A DNA stretch of 64,000 nucleotides from Proteus columbae (GTDB lineage Bacteria; Pseudomonadota; Gammaproteobacteria; Enterobacterales; Enterobacteriaceae): the NCBI RefSeq assembly GCF_002777965.1, contig NZ_NGVR01000008.1, positions 1 through 64,000 of the forward strand, given 5' to 3'. Under the pieces are notes generated by a model. The model saw nothing but the letters and a program-made list of their open reading frames with translations, had not been told where the DNA came from and did not search any database. This document shows, one piece after another, positions 23,359 through 32,428 of this stretch (within the stretch, counting starts at the first letter, position 1; each line of letters begins with the position of its first letter). Position numbers and translations under genes: made by a program.

Positions 23359-23790
23359 TTAGTTATTTATTTCTTTTTTCCACTTTGTATATGCATCTGT
23401 AATTACAGGTGCAATTTTTTCATAATTATCCCATGTATTTTCGACATAATATGAAGAAGATAGCCCTTGGGCTAAAACACGCTCTAAATCTTCGAAATAG
23501 CTATTATTTTCTGATCCATAATAATATTGTGTAAATGCGTATCCTTCATCACTCAAATCATCACTAATAAACTTCTCGTCACAAACTTGGATAAGAAATG
23601 TAAGACCATCCATTTTTCTTTTACGTACCATTTCTAATTCTTCAATTGCATCTTCTTGTAAATCATCACTTTCTAAGTTATTTTCAATAATCCAAGTTAA
23701 ATAAAATCCTATATGTATACCTCCATTTTCAGGTGGAAGGTCGTCAGGAAAATCACCATAAGCGTGCCAGTCGATTCTATCAATTGCCAT
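23359..23790 (-). CDS. DUF7832-like acidic protein
   Basis: 143 residues, strongly acidic. The opening IDRIDWHAYGDFPDDLPPENG then HIGFYLTWIIENNL is characteristic of a family (DUF7832) of small proteins found near polymorphic toxins and in accessory regions. The C-terminal part has YVENTWDNYEKIAPVITDAY. No toxin partner is adjacent. An immunity-like role is a guess from composition and family setting. The following bases to 24127 (337) are AT-rich and hold nothing recognisable apart from the upstream region of the next gene. Confidence 0.6.
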   Translation of the reverse strand: MAIDRIDWHAYGDFPDDLPPENGGIHIGFYLTWIIENNLESDDLQEDAIEELEMVRKRKMDGLTFLIQVCDEKFISDDLSDEGYAFTQYYYGSENNSYFEDLERVLAQGLSSSYYVENTWDNYEKIAPVITDAYTKWKKEINN

Positions 23791-24127
23791 TTTTATACCT
23801 GCGTTGATTAGGGAGATTATTTTATTGTGTCAAGTATTATCAACATACAAATAGTAGTATTACTATAAAAGTAAAATCATTATTGGATAATAATAACATA
23901 TTAAGCTTAAAAGAATAAATCAATGTGTTAGCTAATATGGGAAATAATAAACTAAATTCAATTATCATATTTTGATTATACTTATTATAATAATCATTAT
24001 TAGATTATGTTTTGTTTTTTTTAATTAAGATAATGCTTATCCCTATTTTATTCTTCTTTGAGATAATACTGACTTAAAAAATAATGAGAGTTACTTTCTA
24101 ACTGTTAAAAATACTTAAAGGATATTT

Positions 24128-24409
24128 ATGAAAAAGCTTATTTTAGCATTGGGTTTATTATCAATTTCTTCTATCGCTGTTTCTGCTGATTTATCTAAAG
24201 CATGCGAAGAGTATTTTAAAGAAACTGACTCTTATGTTGAGTTAATGGCAAAAAATGATGCAACTAAAGCTCAAGCAGAAGCGATGAAAGCGCAATATGC
24301 TCAAGCTAAAGAACAATTTGCAGCATTACCTAAAGATGTTCAGGAAAGTACTTGTAAGCAAGCATTAGATTCTTTAGAGCAAATGAAAAAAATGTCAGCA
24401 GGTCAATAA
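24128..24409 (+). CDS. DUF5339 exported helical protein
   Basis: 93 residues. The signal peptide ends SVSA-DL (about residue 20). The mature part is Ala/Lys/Gln-rich and helical with two cysteines (SKACEEYF, ESTCKQAL) that could form a disulfide. This matches the DUF5339 family of small periplasmic proteins in Morganellaceae and Pasteurellaceae. The role is unknown. AAAGGA precedes the ATG; a terminator follows. Confidence 0.75.
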   Translation: MKKLILALGLLSISSIAVSADLSKACEEYFKETDSYVELMAKNDATKAQAEAMKAQYAQAKEQFAALPKDVQESTCKQALDSLEQMKKMSAGQ

Positions 24410-24427
24410 GTTTTATTCTGTTACGTT

Positions 24428-24463
24428 AAGCCTTATAATAATTAAATTTATAAGGCTTTTTTT
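24428..24463 (+). terminator. Terminator after DUF5339 gene
   Basis: AAGCCTTATAA / TTATAAGGCTT stem followed by seven T. Confidence 0.85.
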
Positions 24464-24635
24464 GATTAAAAGATAAAAATGCTTTTTATATCGAAATATT
24501 TTCTTATTAAATCTGATATAAAGATAAGAAATAATTAATTTTTACTGCCTCTCTATTTTATTAGCCCTCTATCCGTTTTCAATTCTATTTATTTAATGTT
24601 AATATAAAATGCCTTCTCTAAGAATGAGTATTAAA

Positions 24636-25166
24636 ATGAACATTGTAGTTTATATTGCAACAAGTTTAGATGGTTATATTGCTGATAAGCAAGGTAATAT
24701 TGATTGGCTTACTAGTATTGAAAACCCTGAAAATTTAGACTTTGGTTTTGCTAACTTTCTTAGTGAAATAGATGTAATTGTTATGGGAAGAACAACTTTT
24801 GAAACAATAATGGATTTTGATATTGAGTGGCCTTATGTACAGCCTGTTTTTGTATTAAGTAATACCATTAAAGAATTACCAGACTCATTACCTAGCAATG
24901 TAAATATTTTATCAGGAAATGTTAGTGATATAATAAAAAGACTTAAAGATGATGGTTATAATAGAGTGTATATTGATGGTGGGAAAACAGTACAAGGCTT
25001 TATTAATGAAGGTTTTGTTGATGAACTCATAATAACTAGAATACCTAGTTTATTAGGTGAGGGAATACCATTATTTATTCCAAATGATAAAAAAATAGAG
25101 TTTGCTCATCATAAAACAGAAATATATTTAGATTCTTTTGTTAAATCACACTATAAAAAAATATAA
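24636..25166 (+). CDS. Dihydrofolate reductase-like/RibD C-terminal-domain protein
   Basis: About 176 residues. MNIVVYIATSLDGYIADKQG is the opening of RibD-C/YwjB-type reductases, with VIVMGRTTFETI (NADPH-binding loop) and RVYIDGGKTVQGF (second nucleotide motif) in the usual order. The family contains NADPH-dependent reductases of pteridine or flavin precursors; the substrate is unknown and true folate activity is unlikely. In-frame ATGs at 24609 and 24624 would add nine or four residues, but conservation begins at MNIVVY. Single gene in an AT-rich region. The bases 25167-25470 hold no recognised element. Confidence 0.8.
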   Translation: MNIVVYIATSLDGYIADKQGNIDWLTSIENPENLDFGFANFLSEIDVIVMGRTTFETIMDFDIEWPYVQPVFVLSNTIKELPDSLPSNVNILSGNVSDIIKRLKDDGYNRVYIDGGKTVQGFINEGFVDELIITRIPSLLGEGIPLFIPNDKKIEFAHHKTEIYLDSFVKSHYKKI

Positions 25167-25470
25167 TTAAATTCTTCAAATTGTATTTAAAGGGCATCTT
25201 ATTGGTGTCCTTTTTTATTTCCATATGACAAGGTTTTAATGTACTTAGTTACTATATATTCCGGTTGAGTGTATTTTCGTTTATTCTTGTTATTTTGGTT
25301 AAGTTGTTTGTTTGCTCTGTAATTTTCACCAGTTTATAGCTTAAATAATTTCCCATAATCATTTTATGAGCGGATTTTTTTATTTTTATATAAATAGACA
25401 AATTTATTTTGTCGATGAATCAATTTTATGGAATAATTATTTACTCCTATTTCTTATTGATATTCAATTT

Positions 25471-25869
25471 ATGTATTATTTTTTATTTTTATTACTTTCT
25501 GTATTTATAAGCTCTGGATGTACCACTAATAAAGTAACTCAGACTAAATTAATTGAAACACACACCGATAATTCCACCCCTGATAGTCACGCAGTTCATA
25601 ATAACTTGGTTTTTATGTTAGGAAAACAATCTCGTTTTGAAATGGAAGTGCAAGAAGAAAAAAAAAGACTTGGACAAGTTTTTAAAGTTGGTTTAAATGA
25701 GAAAAAACCATCAATAAACGATCAATATTTAAATAATAATTCAACATTAAAGCCCATTCAAAAAATAAGTTTTACCATGCCAGTTCCTGAGCCTATTTGG
25801 AATGAAAAAAAACAAACTGTTGAATTCAAATGGAAACAAAAGCCACATTATACTTTTGATGCCTATTAA
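25471..25869 (+). CDS. Putative lipoprotein
   Basis: 132 residues from the ATG at 25471. FLFLLLSVFISSGCTT is a lipoprotein-type signal with Cys17, although Ser at -3 is less usual. The rest is polar, with a Lys/Glu-rich stretch (EMEVQEEKKRLG) and an aromatic, basic C-terminus (EFKWKQKPHYTFDAY). The longer frame from 25366 would place a hydrophobic segment before the lipobox and is not preferred. No family was recognised. It is followed 43 bases later by another small lipoprotein gene, so the two may form one unit. Confidence 0.6.
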   Translation: MYYFLFLLLSVFISSGCTTNKVTQTKLIETHTDNSTPDSHAVHNNLVFMLGKQSRFEMEVQEEKKRLGQVFKVGLNEKKPSINDQYLNNNSTLKPIQKISFTMPVPEPIWNEKKQTVEFKWKQKPHYTFDAY

Positions 25870-25912
25870 TACTTTAGTATCAATTTAAAATTTAATTTTA
25901 TATGGAAAAATT

Positions 25913-26158
25913 ATGCGCATAGCAATCACCTTATTGTTATCTTTTCTATTATTGGGTTGTACTACTGATGACGTTACTTTTAGTACGGGTAATTCAGGGA
26001 GCCATAGAATAGGTAGTCCAGTGTGTTCTGCATTAGTTTGTGGTAAGAATACTCGAACACCAGGAGAGCAAAAAGCAATTAATGAGGCTGTTCATGAACA
26101 GCAGCGGGCTATTATGCGAGGAGAAAAACCTGATTTACAGATCATGGCTTCTTATTAA
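25913..26158 (+). CDS. Small lipoprotein
   Basis: 81 residues with a clear lipobox (LLLSFLLLGCTTD, Cys16). The mature part has two further cysteines (SPVCSALVCGK) and a polar helical C-terminus (EQKAINEAVHEQQRAIMRGEK). No family was recognised. GGAAAAATT before ATG is a weak ribosome binding site. Position after another lipoprotein gene suggests joint expression; the convergent AAA ATPase gene follows. Confidence 0.65.
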   Translation: MRIAITLLLSFLLLGCTTDDVTFSTGNSGSHRIGSPVCSALVCGKNTRTPGEQKAINEAVHEQQRAIMRGEKPDLQIMASY

Positions 26159-26189
26159 AAATTAATGCTATTATCTATGCCAGTAATTA

Positions 26190-26750
26190 TTACTGGCTGA
26201 TAATAATTTTTGAGGTTTTATTAATAATAAAATTATTGCGATCAGTTATTCCTATTTTAGGTAGCTCTATTAAATTATAATTATATTTTTTATAAACAGC
26301 TATCATAGCTAAATAGGTTTCTTCTGCTTCTTTTTCGGTTTGTTTTCTTTCTTGATCTTGAGTATAAATTTCAGCCCATGGTGGTGCTATAAACACATTT
26401 GTGGAATAACGAAATGAGGTAATTGCCTTATCAAGGTGTTTGGGAATAGTTAAACCACATAGTAGTAAATATCCTGCAATATCAGGAAGGCCTCTATCAT
26501 AGAAATAAAGCATTTTTTTGTTGCTTGCTTCATGCCATGACCGTAGCTCCCAAATTAGCATTGCTTGTGCAAAAGTATTAGGATCTATCCACGGTAATGC
26601 ATTTCCTTCAATAACACTTTGGTCTTGAATAATGGCTCTTCCTGCTTCTAAAAAACAAGGATAACCTCTATTTTTAAGCTCATTTATTAGTGTCGTTTTC
26701 CCAGAACCGGGACCTCCAGTTAATATAATGCGATGCGATTTTTCAGGCAC
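26190..26750 (-). CDS. AAA-family NTPase (AAA_28-like)
   Basis: 186 residues. RIILTGGPGSGKTTLINEL gives Walker A (residues 12-20), FLEAGRAIIQDQ and LYFYDRGLPDIAGYLLLCGL the Walker B/sensor regions typical of the AAA_28 group of NTPases. The DRGLPD motif resembles nucleoside- or thymidylate-kinase-type proteins. The substrate is unknown. The ATG has a weak purine-rich upstream (AGGAGCC near 26755). It is single and convergent with the lipoprotein genes. Confidence 0.78.
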   Translation of the reverse strand: MPEKSHRIILTGGPGSGKTTLINELKNRGYPCFLEAGRAIIQDQSVIEGNALPWIDPNTFAQAMLIWELRSWHEASNKKMLYFYDRGLPDIAGYLLLCGLTIPKHLDKAITSFRYSTNVFIAPPWAEIYTQDQERKQTEKEAEETYLAMIAVYKKYNYNLIELPKIGITDRNNFIINKTSKIIISQ

Positions 26751-26928
26751 GATGGCTCCTATAATTTTATATAATTAACAAAGAAAAAGAGAATTGGGAT
26801 GATATGTAGAGGGGGCGTTAATTTTAGAGCTGTTAGAGATTAAGTATACTTAAGAAATAGAATCAGAAAAAGCGTGCTAGCATTAAATGCTAATATAAAT
26901 CTTAAAATGCTTTATTTCATGGAAGATC

Positions 26929-26960
26929 AAAAAATAGCGTAATAATTTACGCTATTTTTA
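26929..26960. terminator. Terminator after lipoprotein gene at 26986
   Basis: AAAATAGCGTAA / TTTACGCTATTTTT inverted repeat with short loop, A and T runs on both sides. It serves the minus-strand lipoprotein gene. Confidence 0.85.
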
Positions 26961-26985
26961 GAAGAAGAAACTTAATGGGTAAACA

Positions 26986-27741
26986 TTAAGGAATACAAGG
27001 CTCTGGTGCATAGTTACTATTTGGAAAAGGATTTGGTAAATAACTACATTTTCTCATCGTTTTTTGTGAGCCTTCTTCTGATTCAAAAAGTGCAACACCA
27101 ATTACACCCGTATTTCTTTTATCACCTTGAACACTATAATTTACATATCCTTCCTCAGGAGCACCAAAGCGAAAAGCTGCAACTTGTTGCTGATTTTTTC
27201 TAAAACCTTCAACAAATAAAGTATCTCCAGGTCTTAATAAATAACCTCTATTTTGATAAGCGCCTGCTGTTCCACTAATGACATCTAAGCCATCAACAGT
27301 AATAACCGCTTCATAGATTATTTTATGGCTAGTGTTATGTAAGAAAATAATATAGCGCTCATCTTGCTTTCCATACAGTAAATATTGATTATTTTGTGTG
27401 TGATATAATGGCATTATATTTCTGTGTTCAGTTAAGATTGAAATCTGTACTGGGCTTTCACTAATACGAGCAACTTTTGAATAAGAATTGGAAGGCACTC
27501 CACTTTGGTAAAATATAGATGCTGTTTGTGAAGGTGTCTGTGATAATCGATATGCTTCAACACTTTCAGTAACAGAAGATAAACTTTCTCCCCATTTTGT
27601 TGAAAGATCTCTATTTTCAGTTTGCTCATTAACAACACTTAAGCTAGTAGGATAGTTTCTCTCAATTGTTGTACAACCAGAGGTTAGTATTAAAATACTA
27701 CTCAATAGCGAAATTGATGTGATTGTTTTGAATAGATTCAT
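26986..27741 (-). CDS. Putative lipoprotein of unknown family
   Basis: 251 residues with a lipoprotein signal (ISLLSSILILTSGCTT, Cys23). The mature protein has a Ser/Thr-rich, disordered-looking N-terminal third, then a beta-rich domain: YLLYGKQDERYIIFLHN, YEAVITVDGLDVISGTAG, YLLRPGDTLFVEGFRK. Two more cysteines are near the C-terminus (RKCSYLPN, PEPCIP). It may be an outer-membrane-attached or surface lipoprotein. No partner gene. The region 27742-28104 that follows upstream holds its promoter area and nothing else recognised. Confidence 0.65.
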   Translation of the reverse strand: MNLFKTITSISLLSSILILTSGCTTIERNYPTSLSVVNEQTENRDLSTKWGESLSSVTESVEAYRLSQTPSQTASIFYQSGVPSNSYSKVARISESPVQISILTEHRNIMPLYHTQNNQYLLYGKQDERYIIFLHNTSHKIIYEAVITVDGLDVISGTAGAYQNRGYLLRPGDTLFVEGFRKNQQQVAAFRFGAPEEGYVNYSVQGDKRNTGVIGVALFESEEGSQKTMRKCSYLPNPFPNSNYAPEPCIP

Positions 27742-28104
27742 ATTCTTGCTTTCCTTAGTATTTATGCGAAATCTGTTTCTTAAATTTATTAATACTAAAT
27801 TAGCGTTTGCTTTCTAATTTGTCTCTCAGCTAATTCTTAGGATAATCGCATTTAAAGATAAATAGCTACTATTTAGGATAGTTTGAAGCTAAGTGTTATG
27901 AATTTATGTATGGGGGTAATAAAGCGTATGAAAAGCAAAAATATGATCTCATTATTTTGAGTTTTTATTTCTTCCCATTTCTCCTTATTTTCTTATTTAG
28001 GCATTTTATGCCTATGGTGGTATCGAATAGCAATTGAAAGAAGAAGAGTTTGATTCTATTATAGAACGTATATGTTTTATAACGATCTATATATAAGGGT
28101 TGGC

Positions 28105-28302
28105 GTGGGTATTGTAAAAATTTCAGATGAATTACATGAGTATTTGCGAAAAGCAAGTAATGTGATGTCACGCTCTGTTAATGCTCAGGCAGAGTTTTGG
28201 ATAAAAATTGGCATTCAAGCAGAATTAAACCCAGATAAAACGTTTCCAATGATTATCAATGAAATGCTGGAAAAAGAAGCCATCAAGCAAGAAGTAGAAT
28301 AA
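28105..28302 (+). CDS. ParD-like antitoxin-family protein
   Basis: 65 residues from GTG 28105 (AAGGG upstream), sequence VGIVKISDELHEYLRKASNVM then SRSVNAQAEFWIKIG, the ribbon-helix-helix pattern of ParD-like antitoxins. No ParE or other toxin is adjacent. The downstream gene, 12 bases away, encodes a methionine aminopeptidase, a combination also seen in other bacteria. It could repress its own operon. The role of the pair is unknown. Confidence 0.75.
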   Translation: MGIVKISDELHEYLRKASNVMSRSVNAQAEFWIKIGIQAELNPDKTFPMIINEMLEKEAIKQEVE

Positions 28303-28314
28303 GAGGAAAGAAGA

Positions 28315-29091
28315 GTGGATAAAATAACGATTAAAACGGCTGATGAAATTGAATTAATGCGTGAGTCGGGGCGTTTATTGGCGAAAGTTTTTACAATGCT
28401 TGATGATTTTATTGTACCTGGTGTTTCAACACTAGAAATTAACGATAAAGTTGATGATTTTATTGTCAATGAACTTCAATCAAGACCAGCGAGTAAAGGC
28501 CAATATGGTTATGAGTATGTGCTAAATACATCTATAAATGAAGTTGTTTGCCATGGTGTGCCAAAAGCAGATGAGCGCCTTAAAAGCAAAGATATTGTTA
28601 ATGTTGATATCACACTAGAAAAAAATGGATTTATTGCTGACTCTAGTAAAATGTATATTATGCCTGAGGCATCACCTATTGCGCGTAAATTAGCAAAAAC
28701 AACGTATCAAGCAATGTGGGAAGGTATTAAGGAAGTAAAACCGGGTGCGACATTAGGTGATATTGGTCATGCTATTCAAAGCTTTGCACAAAGTCATGGA
28801 TATAGTGTCGTGAGAGAATACTGTGGGCATGGAATAGGAAGAGAAATGCATGAAGCGCCACAAGTACTACATTATGGTATTAAAGGGCAGGGTGTTGAAT
28901 TAAAAGAAGGCATGACTTTTACGATTGAGCCAATGATAAATCAAGGTGGCGCTAAAATAAAAACCAAGAAAGATGGTTGGACTGTTGTGACAAGAGATAA
29001 AAAGTTATCTGCTCAATCAGAGCATACGATTTTAGTAACAGCAACAGGATATGAAGTACTCACTTTACGTCCCGAAGAAGTATTGCCATAA
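28315..29091 (+). CDS. map: Type I methionine aminopeptidase (accessory copy)
   Basis: 258 residues beginning at GTG 28315 with GAGGAAAGA upstream. All five metal ligands are visible in order: Asp in NVDITL, Asp in FIADSSKMY, His in CGHGIGREMHE, Glu in TFTIEPMI, Glu in SEHTILV. It removes N-terminal Met from nascent proteins. The essential housekeeping map normally lies before rpsB; this copy sits behind a ParD-like gene in an accessory region, so it is probably a second copy. The Cys in CGHGIGR is usual for type Ia. Confidence 0.88.
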   Translation: MDKITIKTADEIELMRESGRLLAKVFTMLDDFIVPGVSTLEINDKVDDFIVNELQSRPASKGQYGYEYVLNTSINEVVCHGVPKADERLKSKDIVNVDITLEKNGFIADSSKMYIMPEASPIARKLAKTTYQAMWEGIKEVKPGATLGDIGHAIQSFAQSHGYSVVREYCGHGIGREMHEAPQVLHYGIKGQGVELKEGMTFTIEPMINQGGAKIKTKKDGWTVVTRDKKLSAQSEHTILVTATGYEVLTLRPEEVLP

Positions 29092-29364
29092 TTGCTATTC
29101 TTTTATATTTATAGCCATTTTAAGAGAAAATATTTTTTATAATTTAAAAATAATTTAATTTTTAATTAAAGTGGCTAGTTGTATCTCTTTTATTTTTCTT
29201 TTCTATCAATAAATTAAGTTAAAAAATTAATATCTTTATAAATCTGAGTTGTAAATTACACGTTGGTCACTATATTAATATCAATATTCATTAAATTTTA
29301 ATGGATCGTTATTAAATGATTGCAGGATGCGATTATTACTATGCGGAAAAATAAGGATGTTAAT

Positions 29365-29703
29365 ATGGAAAATATTTCAAAAACATTAGAAGAGTGGGGA
29401 TCATGGGTAGCTAATGATCAAAACGCGATTAATCTATTGAATAATAAAGAACTTGTTCCTGAGCGTATAAAGTTAAGAAAAAAATGTTCTCATCATAATG
29501 CTAATATTATCAATGATTTGATGAAAAGACTGATGGCGCACAATAAAGAGGACTATCAGTTGCTTATTAATTATTATGTTTTTGGTAAAACGTTTATTCA
29601 ACTTGCAAAATATGATCAATGTTCGGATACATATATTGGAAAAAAGCTGAAAAAAGCGGAAGGAATGATTGAAGGTATGCTGATTTTTTCGGATATTAAT
29701 TAA
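29365..29703 (+). CDS. Orphan Q-like antiterminator
   Basis: 112 residues from ATG 29365, chosen because AAGGA lies at 29353-29357. MENISKTLEEWGSWVANDQNAI parallels the opening of the prophage Q protein at 2752-3150 (MRDMQEVLSRWGAWSANEG), and KKAEGMIEGML parallels its C-terminal AEGFIEG motif. No other phage genes surround it. It may be a phage relic or a domesticated transcription regulator. Sequence between 29092 and 29364 is AT-rich without recognised elements. Confidence 0.7.
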   Translation: MENISKTLEEWGSWVANDQNAINLLNNKELVPERIKLRKKCSHHNANIINDLMKRLMAHNKEDYQLLINYYVFGKTFIQLAKYDQCSDTYIGKKLKKAEGMIEGMLIFSDIN

Positions 29704-29917
29704 TATTATAGAAAAAATTAAAATTGATAAAAATAATGCTTTACGATCGTAAAATAAAGATTAAGCTAATAACACTTAGAGCAATTAAGGTATAAAAATA
29801 CGATGTTTACTATAATTTTTGTACTTCAAAGATTGTATTTTAAATGTTGTTTTAAGTATTGCTAATAGGATGTTTAGTAAATTAAATAAATTAATTTAAA
29901 CCCAAGGAGTGGAAAAT

Positions 29918-30781
29918 ATGTCAACTACATATCCAATTGTTTTAGTTCATGGTTTATCTGGTTTTGATGATATCGTCGGTTATCCTTATTTTTATGGTAT
30001 TGCTGATGCCTTAGAAAAGGATGGTCATAAAGTTTTCACCGCATCTCTTTCTGCATTTAACTCTAACGAAGTTCGTGGTGAACAACTTTGGGAATTTGTG
30101 CAAAAAATTCTCAAAGAAACGAAAGCAAAAAAAGTAAATTTAATCGGTCATAGCCAAGGTCCATTAGCTTGCCGTTATGTTGCTGCAAAACATGCGAAGA
30201 GCATTGCTTCTGTTACTTCTGTTAATGGTGTAAACCATGGTTCAGAAATTGCAGATTTAGTACGACGTATTATGCGCAAGGATAGTGTGCCAGAATATAT
30301 TGCTGATGCCGTAATGAAAGCTATTGGTACTATTATTTCTACATTTTCAGGTAATCGTGGTAATCCACAAGATGCTGTCGCTGCATTAGAAGCGTTAACA
30401 ACTGAAAATGTAACTGAATTTAATAAAAAGTACCCTCAAGGGTTGCCAGATGTTCGTGGTGGTGAAGGTAAAGAAGTCGTAAATGGCGTTCACTACTATT
30501 CATTTGGTAGTTATATCCAAGGTTTGATTGCTGGTGAAAAAGGCAATTTACTGGATCCTACTCATGCCGCAATGCGTGTATTAAGTGCATTCTTTGCTGA
30601 GCGTGAAAATGATGGCTTGGTCGGTCGTACAAGTATGCGCTTAGGTAAACTGATTAAAGATAATTATGCTGAAGATCATCTGGATATGGTAAATCAGGTT
30701 GCTGGGTTAGTAGGGCGTGGTGAAGATATTGTTGCTATTTATACAAACCATGCGAATTTCTTGGCAAGTAAAAAGCTTTAA
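29918..30781 (+). CDS. Proteus-type triacylglycerol lipase
   Basis: 287 residues from ATG 29918 (AAGGAG at 29904-29909), the exact length of the characterised P. mirabilis lipase. The alpha/beta-hydrolase core shows YPIVLVHGLSGFDD with the oxyanion hole, GHSQGPLACRY with nucleophile Ser79, and the Asp and His of the triad near NDGLVG and DHLDMV. It has no signal peptide and no cysteines, and there is no Lif foldase gene nearby, as known for this subfamily, which folds unaided. It is single, ending in a strong terminator. Confidence 0.93.
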   Translation: MSTTYPIVLVHGLSGFDDIVGYPYFYGIADALEKDGHKVFTASLSAFNSNEVRGEQLWEFVQKILKETKAKKVNLIGHSQGPLACRYVAAKHAKSIASVTSVNGVNHGSEIADLVRRIMRKDSVPEYIADAVMKAIGTIISTFSGNRGNPQDAVAALEALTTENVTEFNKKYPQGLPDVRGGEGKEVVNGVHYYSFGSYIQGLIAGEKGNLLDPTHAAMRVLSAFFAERENDGLVGRTSMRLGKLIKDNYAEDHLDMVNQVAGLVGRGEDIVAIYTNHANFLASKKL

Positions 30782-30816
30782 TTATCCTGCATACTTATTG
30801 TGAAATAAGCTAGTAC

Positions 30817-30854
30817 AAATGGCTCTAATCAATTTAGAGCCATTTTTATTTTTT
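30817..30854. terminator. Terminator between lipase and HicB-like gene
   Basis: AAATGGCTCTAA / TTAGAGCCATTT with four-base loop and T run; usable from both sides. Confidence 0.88.
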
Positions 30855-30862
30855 AATTATTG

Positions 30863-31297
30863 TTAGTTAATATCTTTATTAACGCTGACAGAAATAGCAT
30901 AGCCTAATAAATAAAGTGCTTGCTCTAGGCTATCTACTTTTGATGTTTGATTAATTTCAAGTAAACGCTCTATTTGTGCACTCGTTAAATTCATCTTTCT
31001 TGCAAGATCAGATTTTTTTGTCTTTGTTTCTAACATTGCATTATGTAATGCAATTTTTAAACAGCTAATAAGAGGCAAGTAGACAATAAAATCACCTGTT
31101 TGTGCTTTGGATGGAGCAGGAATAGGCAGTTTACTCGCAATAAATTCTTCAAGACCCACATGTAAAATATCAGAGGCTTCTAGTTCAATATCATCTTCTG
31201 TATAAGCAACAGCGTGTATATTATCAAAATCACGGTAGGTAATTTCGTAAGTTTCACTTTCTTCATCAAAATGAGCGACTGCTGGATAGTTGAACAT
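30863..31297 (-). CDS. HicB-family antitoxin-like regulator (orphan)
   Basis: 144 residues. The N-terminal HicB-like partial RNase-H fold (YPAVAHFDEESETYEITYRD then EASDILHVGLEEFIASKLPIPAPS) is joined to a C-terminal helix-turn-helix (KKSDLARKMNLTSAQIERLL). In HicAB modules a small HicA mRNA-interferase gene precedes or follows; none is seen on either side. An inverted repeat ACACA-N6-TGTGT at 31342-31357 in its promoter region could be its operator. It may act as an orphan repressor. Confidence 0.75.
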   Translation of the reverse strand: MFNYPAVAHFDEESETYEITYRDFDNIHAVAYTEDDIELEASDILHVGLEEFIASKLPIPAPSKAQTGDFIVYLPLISCLKIALHNAMLETKTKKSDLARKMNLTSAQIERLLEINQTSKVDSLEQALYLLGYAISVSVNKDIN

Positions 31298-31617
31298 AAA
31301 TAGCCTTTTATAAAGTTGAAAACTAGGTTTAACATGAAATTACACAATATAATGTGTTTTCAAAATTCTTGTGTATAGTACTAAAGTAAAACTTTATTTA
31401 TCTATTTGATATTAAATAGTATGTTAAAGATTAAAGCATATTTATTAAAATTTATCTTCATTTCTTGCTAATGTGAGAAAAAGTGAAGTAGATAGTATAT
31501 TGCTTGTGGGTTATTGCGTATTTTTACTGGAATTGATAATTAATTCTAGATAGATCTTATAGTTAAGAAAAACCATCTTATCGATGTTCATAAGGTGTTT
31601 TTAGAAAGGAGTTGTTT
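31298..31617. other. Divergent promoter region, hicB-like and ycdX
   Basis: AT-rich gene-free stretch between the divergent hicB-like and ycdX genes. It contains the candidate operator ACACA-N6-TGTGT (31342-31357) near the hicB-like gene. No HicA-like frame was found in it on either strand. Confidence 0.5.
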
Positions 31618-32355
31618 ATGTATCCCGTTGATTTACATGCTCATACTATTGCTAGTACACATGCTTACAGTACAGTTAGTGAATATTTCCAACAAGCTAA
31701 AAAGCAGGGAATTCAATTGTTTGCAATTACTGATCATGGCCCAGATATGGATGATGCACCTCATGAATGGCATTTTTCTAACTTACCGGTGATCCCTCGT
31801 ATTATTGATGGTGTTGGTATTCTTTATGGTATAGAAGCGAATATTAAAAATATTAAAGGTGAAACAGATTGTAGTGAGAAAATGAGCAAAAAATTGGATA
31901 TTGTACTTGCTGGTTTTCATGATCCTGTAATGTGTTCATTAGGCCTTGTTGATAATACAAAAGCGTTAATTGCAACAATAGCAAGCGGCTGTGTTCAAAT
32001 GATTACGCATCCAGGTAATCCGAAATATCCAATAGATATTGCTGAAGTTGCAAAAGCCGCTGCCACTTACAACGTTGCTTTAGAAATGAATAATTCATCA
32101 TTTATTCATTCTAGGGTAGGAAGTGAGAAAAATTGCATAGAAATAGCGAAAGCAGTACGTGATGCAGGGGGATTAATTGCACTAGGCTCTGATTCACACA
32201 TTGCTTCTTCACTAGGAAATTTTGATCGAGTATTAGAAGTATTAGCACAAATAGATTTTCCACAAGAGCGTATATTAAATGTAACGCCAAGAAGGGTGTT
32301 AGATTTTCTAAAGTCACACGGTAAAAAAGAGATCCCTGAATTTAGCCATTTTTAA
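31618..32355 (+). CDS. ycdX: PHP-domain phosphatase YcdX
   Basis: 245 residues, the length of E. coli YcdX, from ATG 31618 with AAGGAG six bases upstream. Metal-binding motifs of the PHP fold are visible: [37 protein letters not shown] and GSDSHIA. The E. coli enzyme binds three zinc ions and acts as an alkaline phosphatase-like hydrolase. It is a single gene ending in a hairpin shared with the convergent chemoreceptor gene. Confidence 0.92.
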   Translation: MYPVDLHAHTIASTHAYSTVSEYFQQAKKQGIQLFAITDHGPDMDDAPHEWHFSNLPVIPRIIDGVGILYGIEANIKNIKGETDCSEKMSKKLDIVLAGFHDPVMCSLGLVDNTKALIATIASGCVQMITHPGNPKYPIDIAEVAKAAATYNVALEMNNSSFIHSRVGSEKNCIEIAKAVRDAGGLIALGSDSHIASSLGNFDRVLEVLAQIDFPQERILNVTPRRVLDFLKSHGKKEIPEFSHF

Positions 32356-32378
32356 TATTGGGTTAAATCAGTAATAAG

Positions 32379-32408
32379 AAAGCTATCTTAAGATTAAGAT
32401 AGCTTTTA
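32379..32408. terminator. Terminator between ycdX and MCP gene
   Basis: AAAGCTATCTTA / TAAGATAGCTTT with four-base loop. Confidence 0.85.
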
Positions 32409-32428
32409 TGATGTGGAAGGCTTAACAC

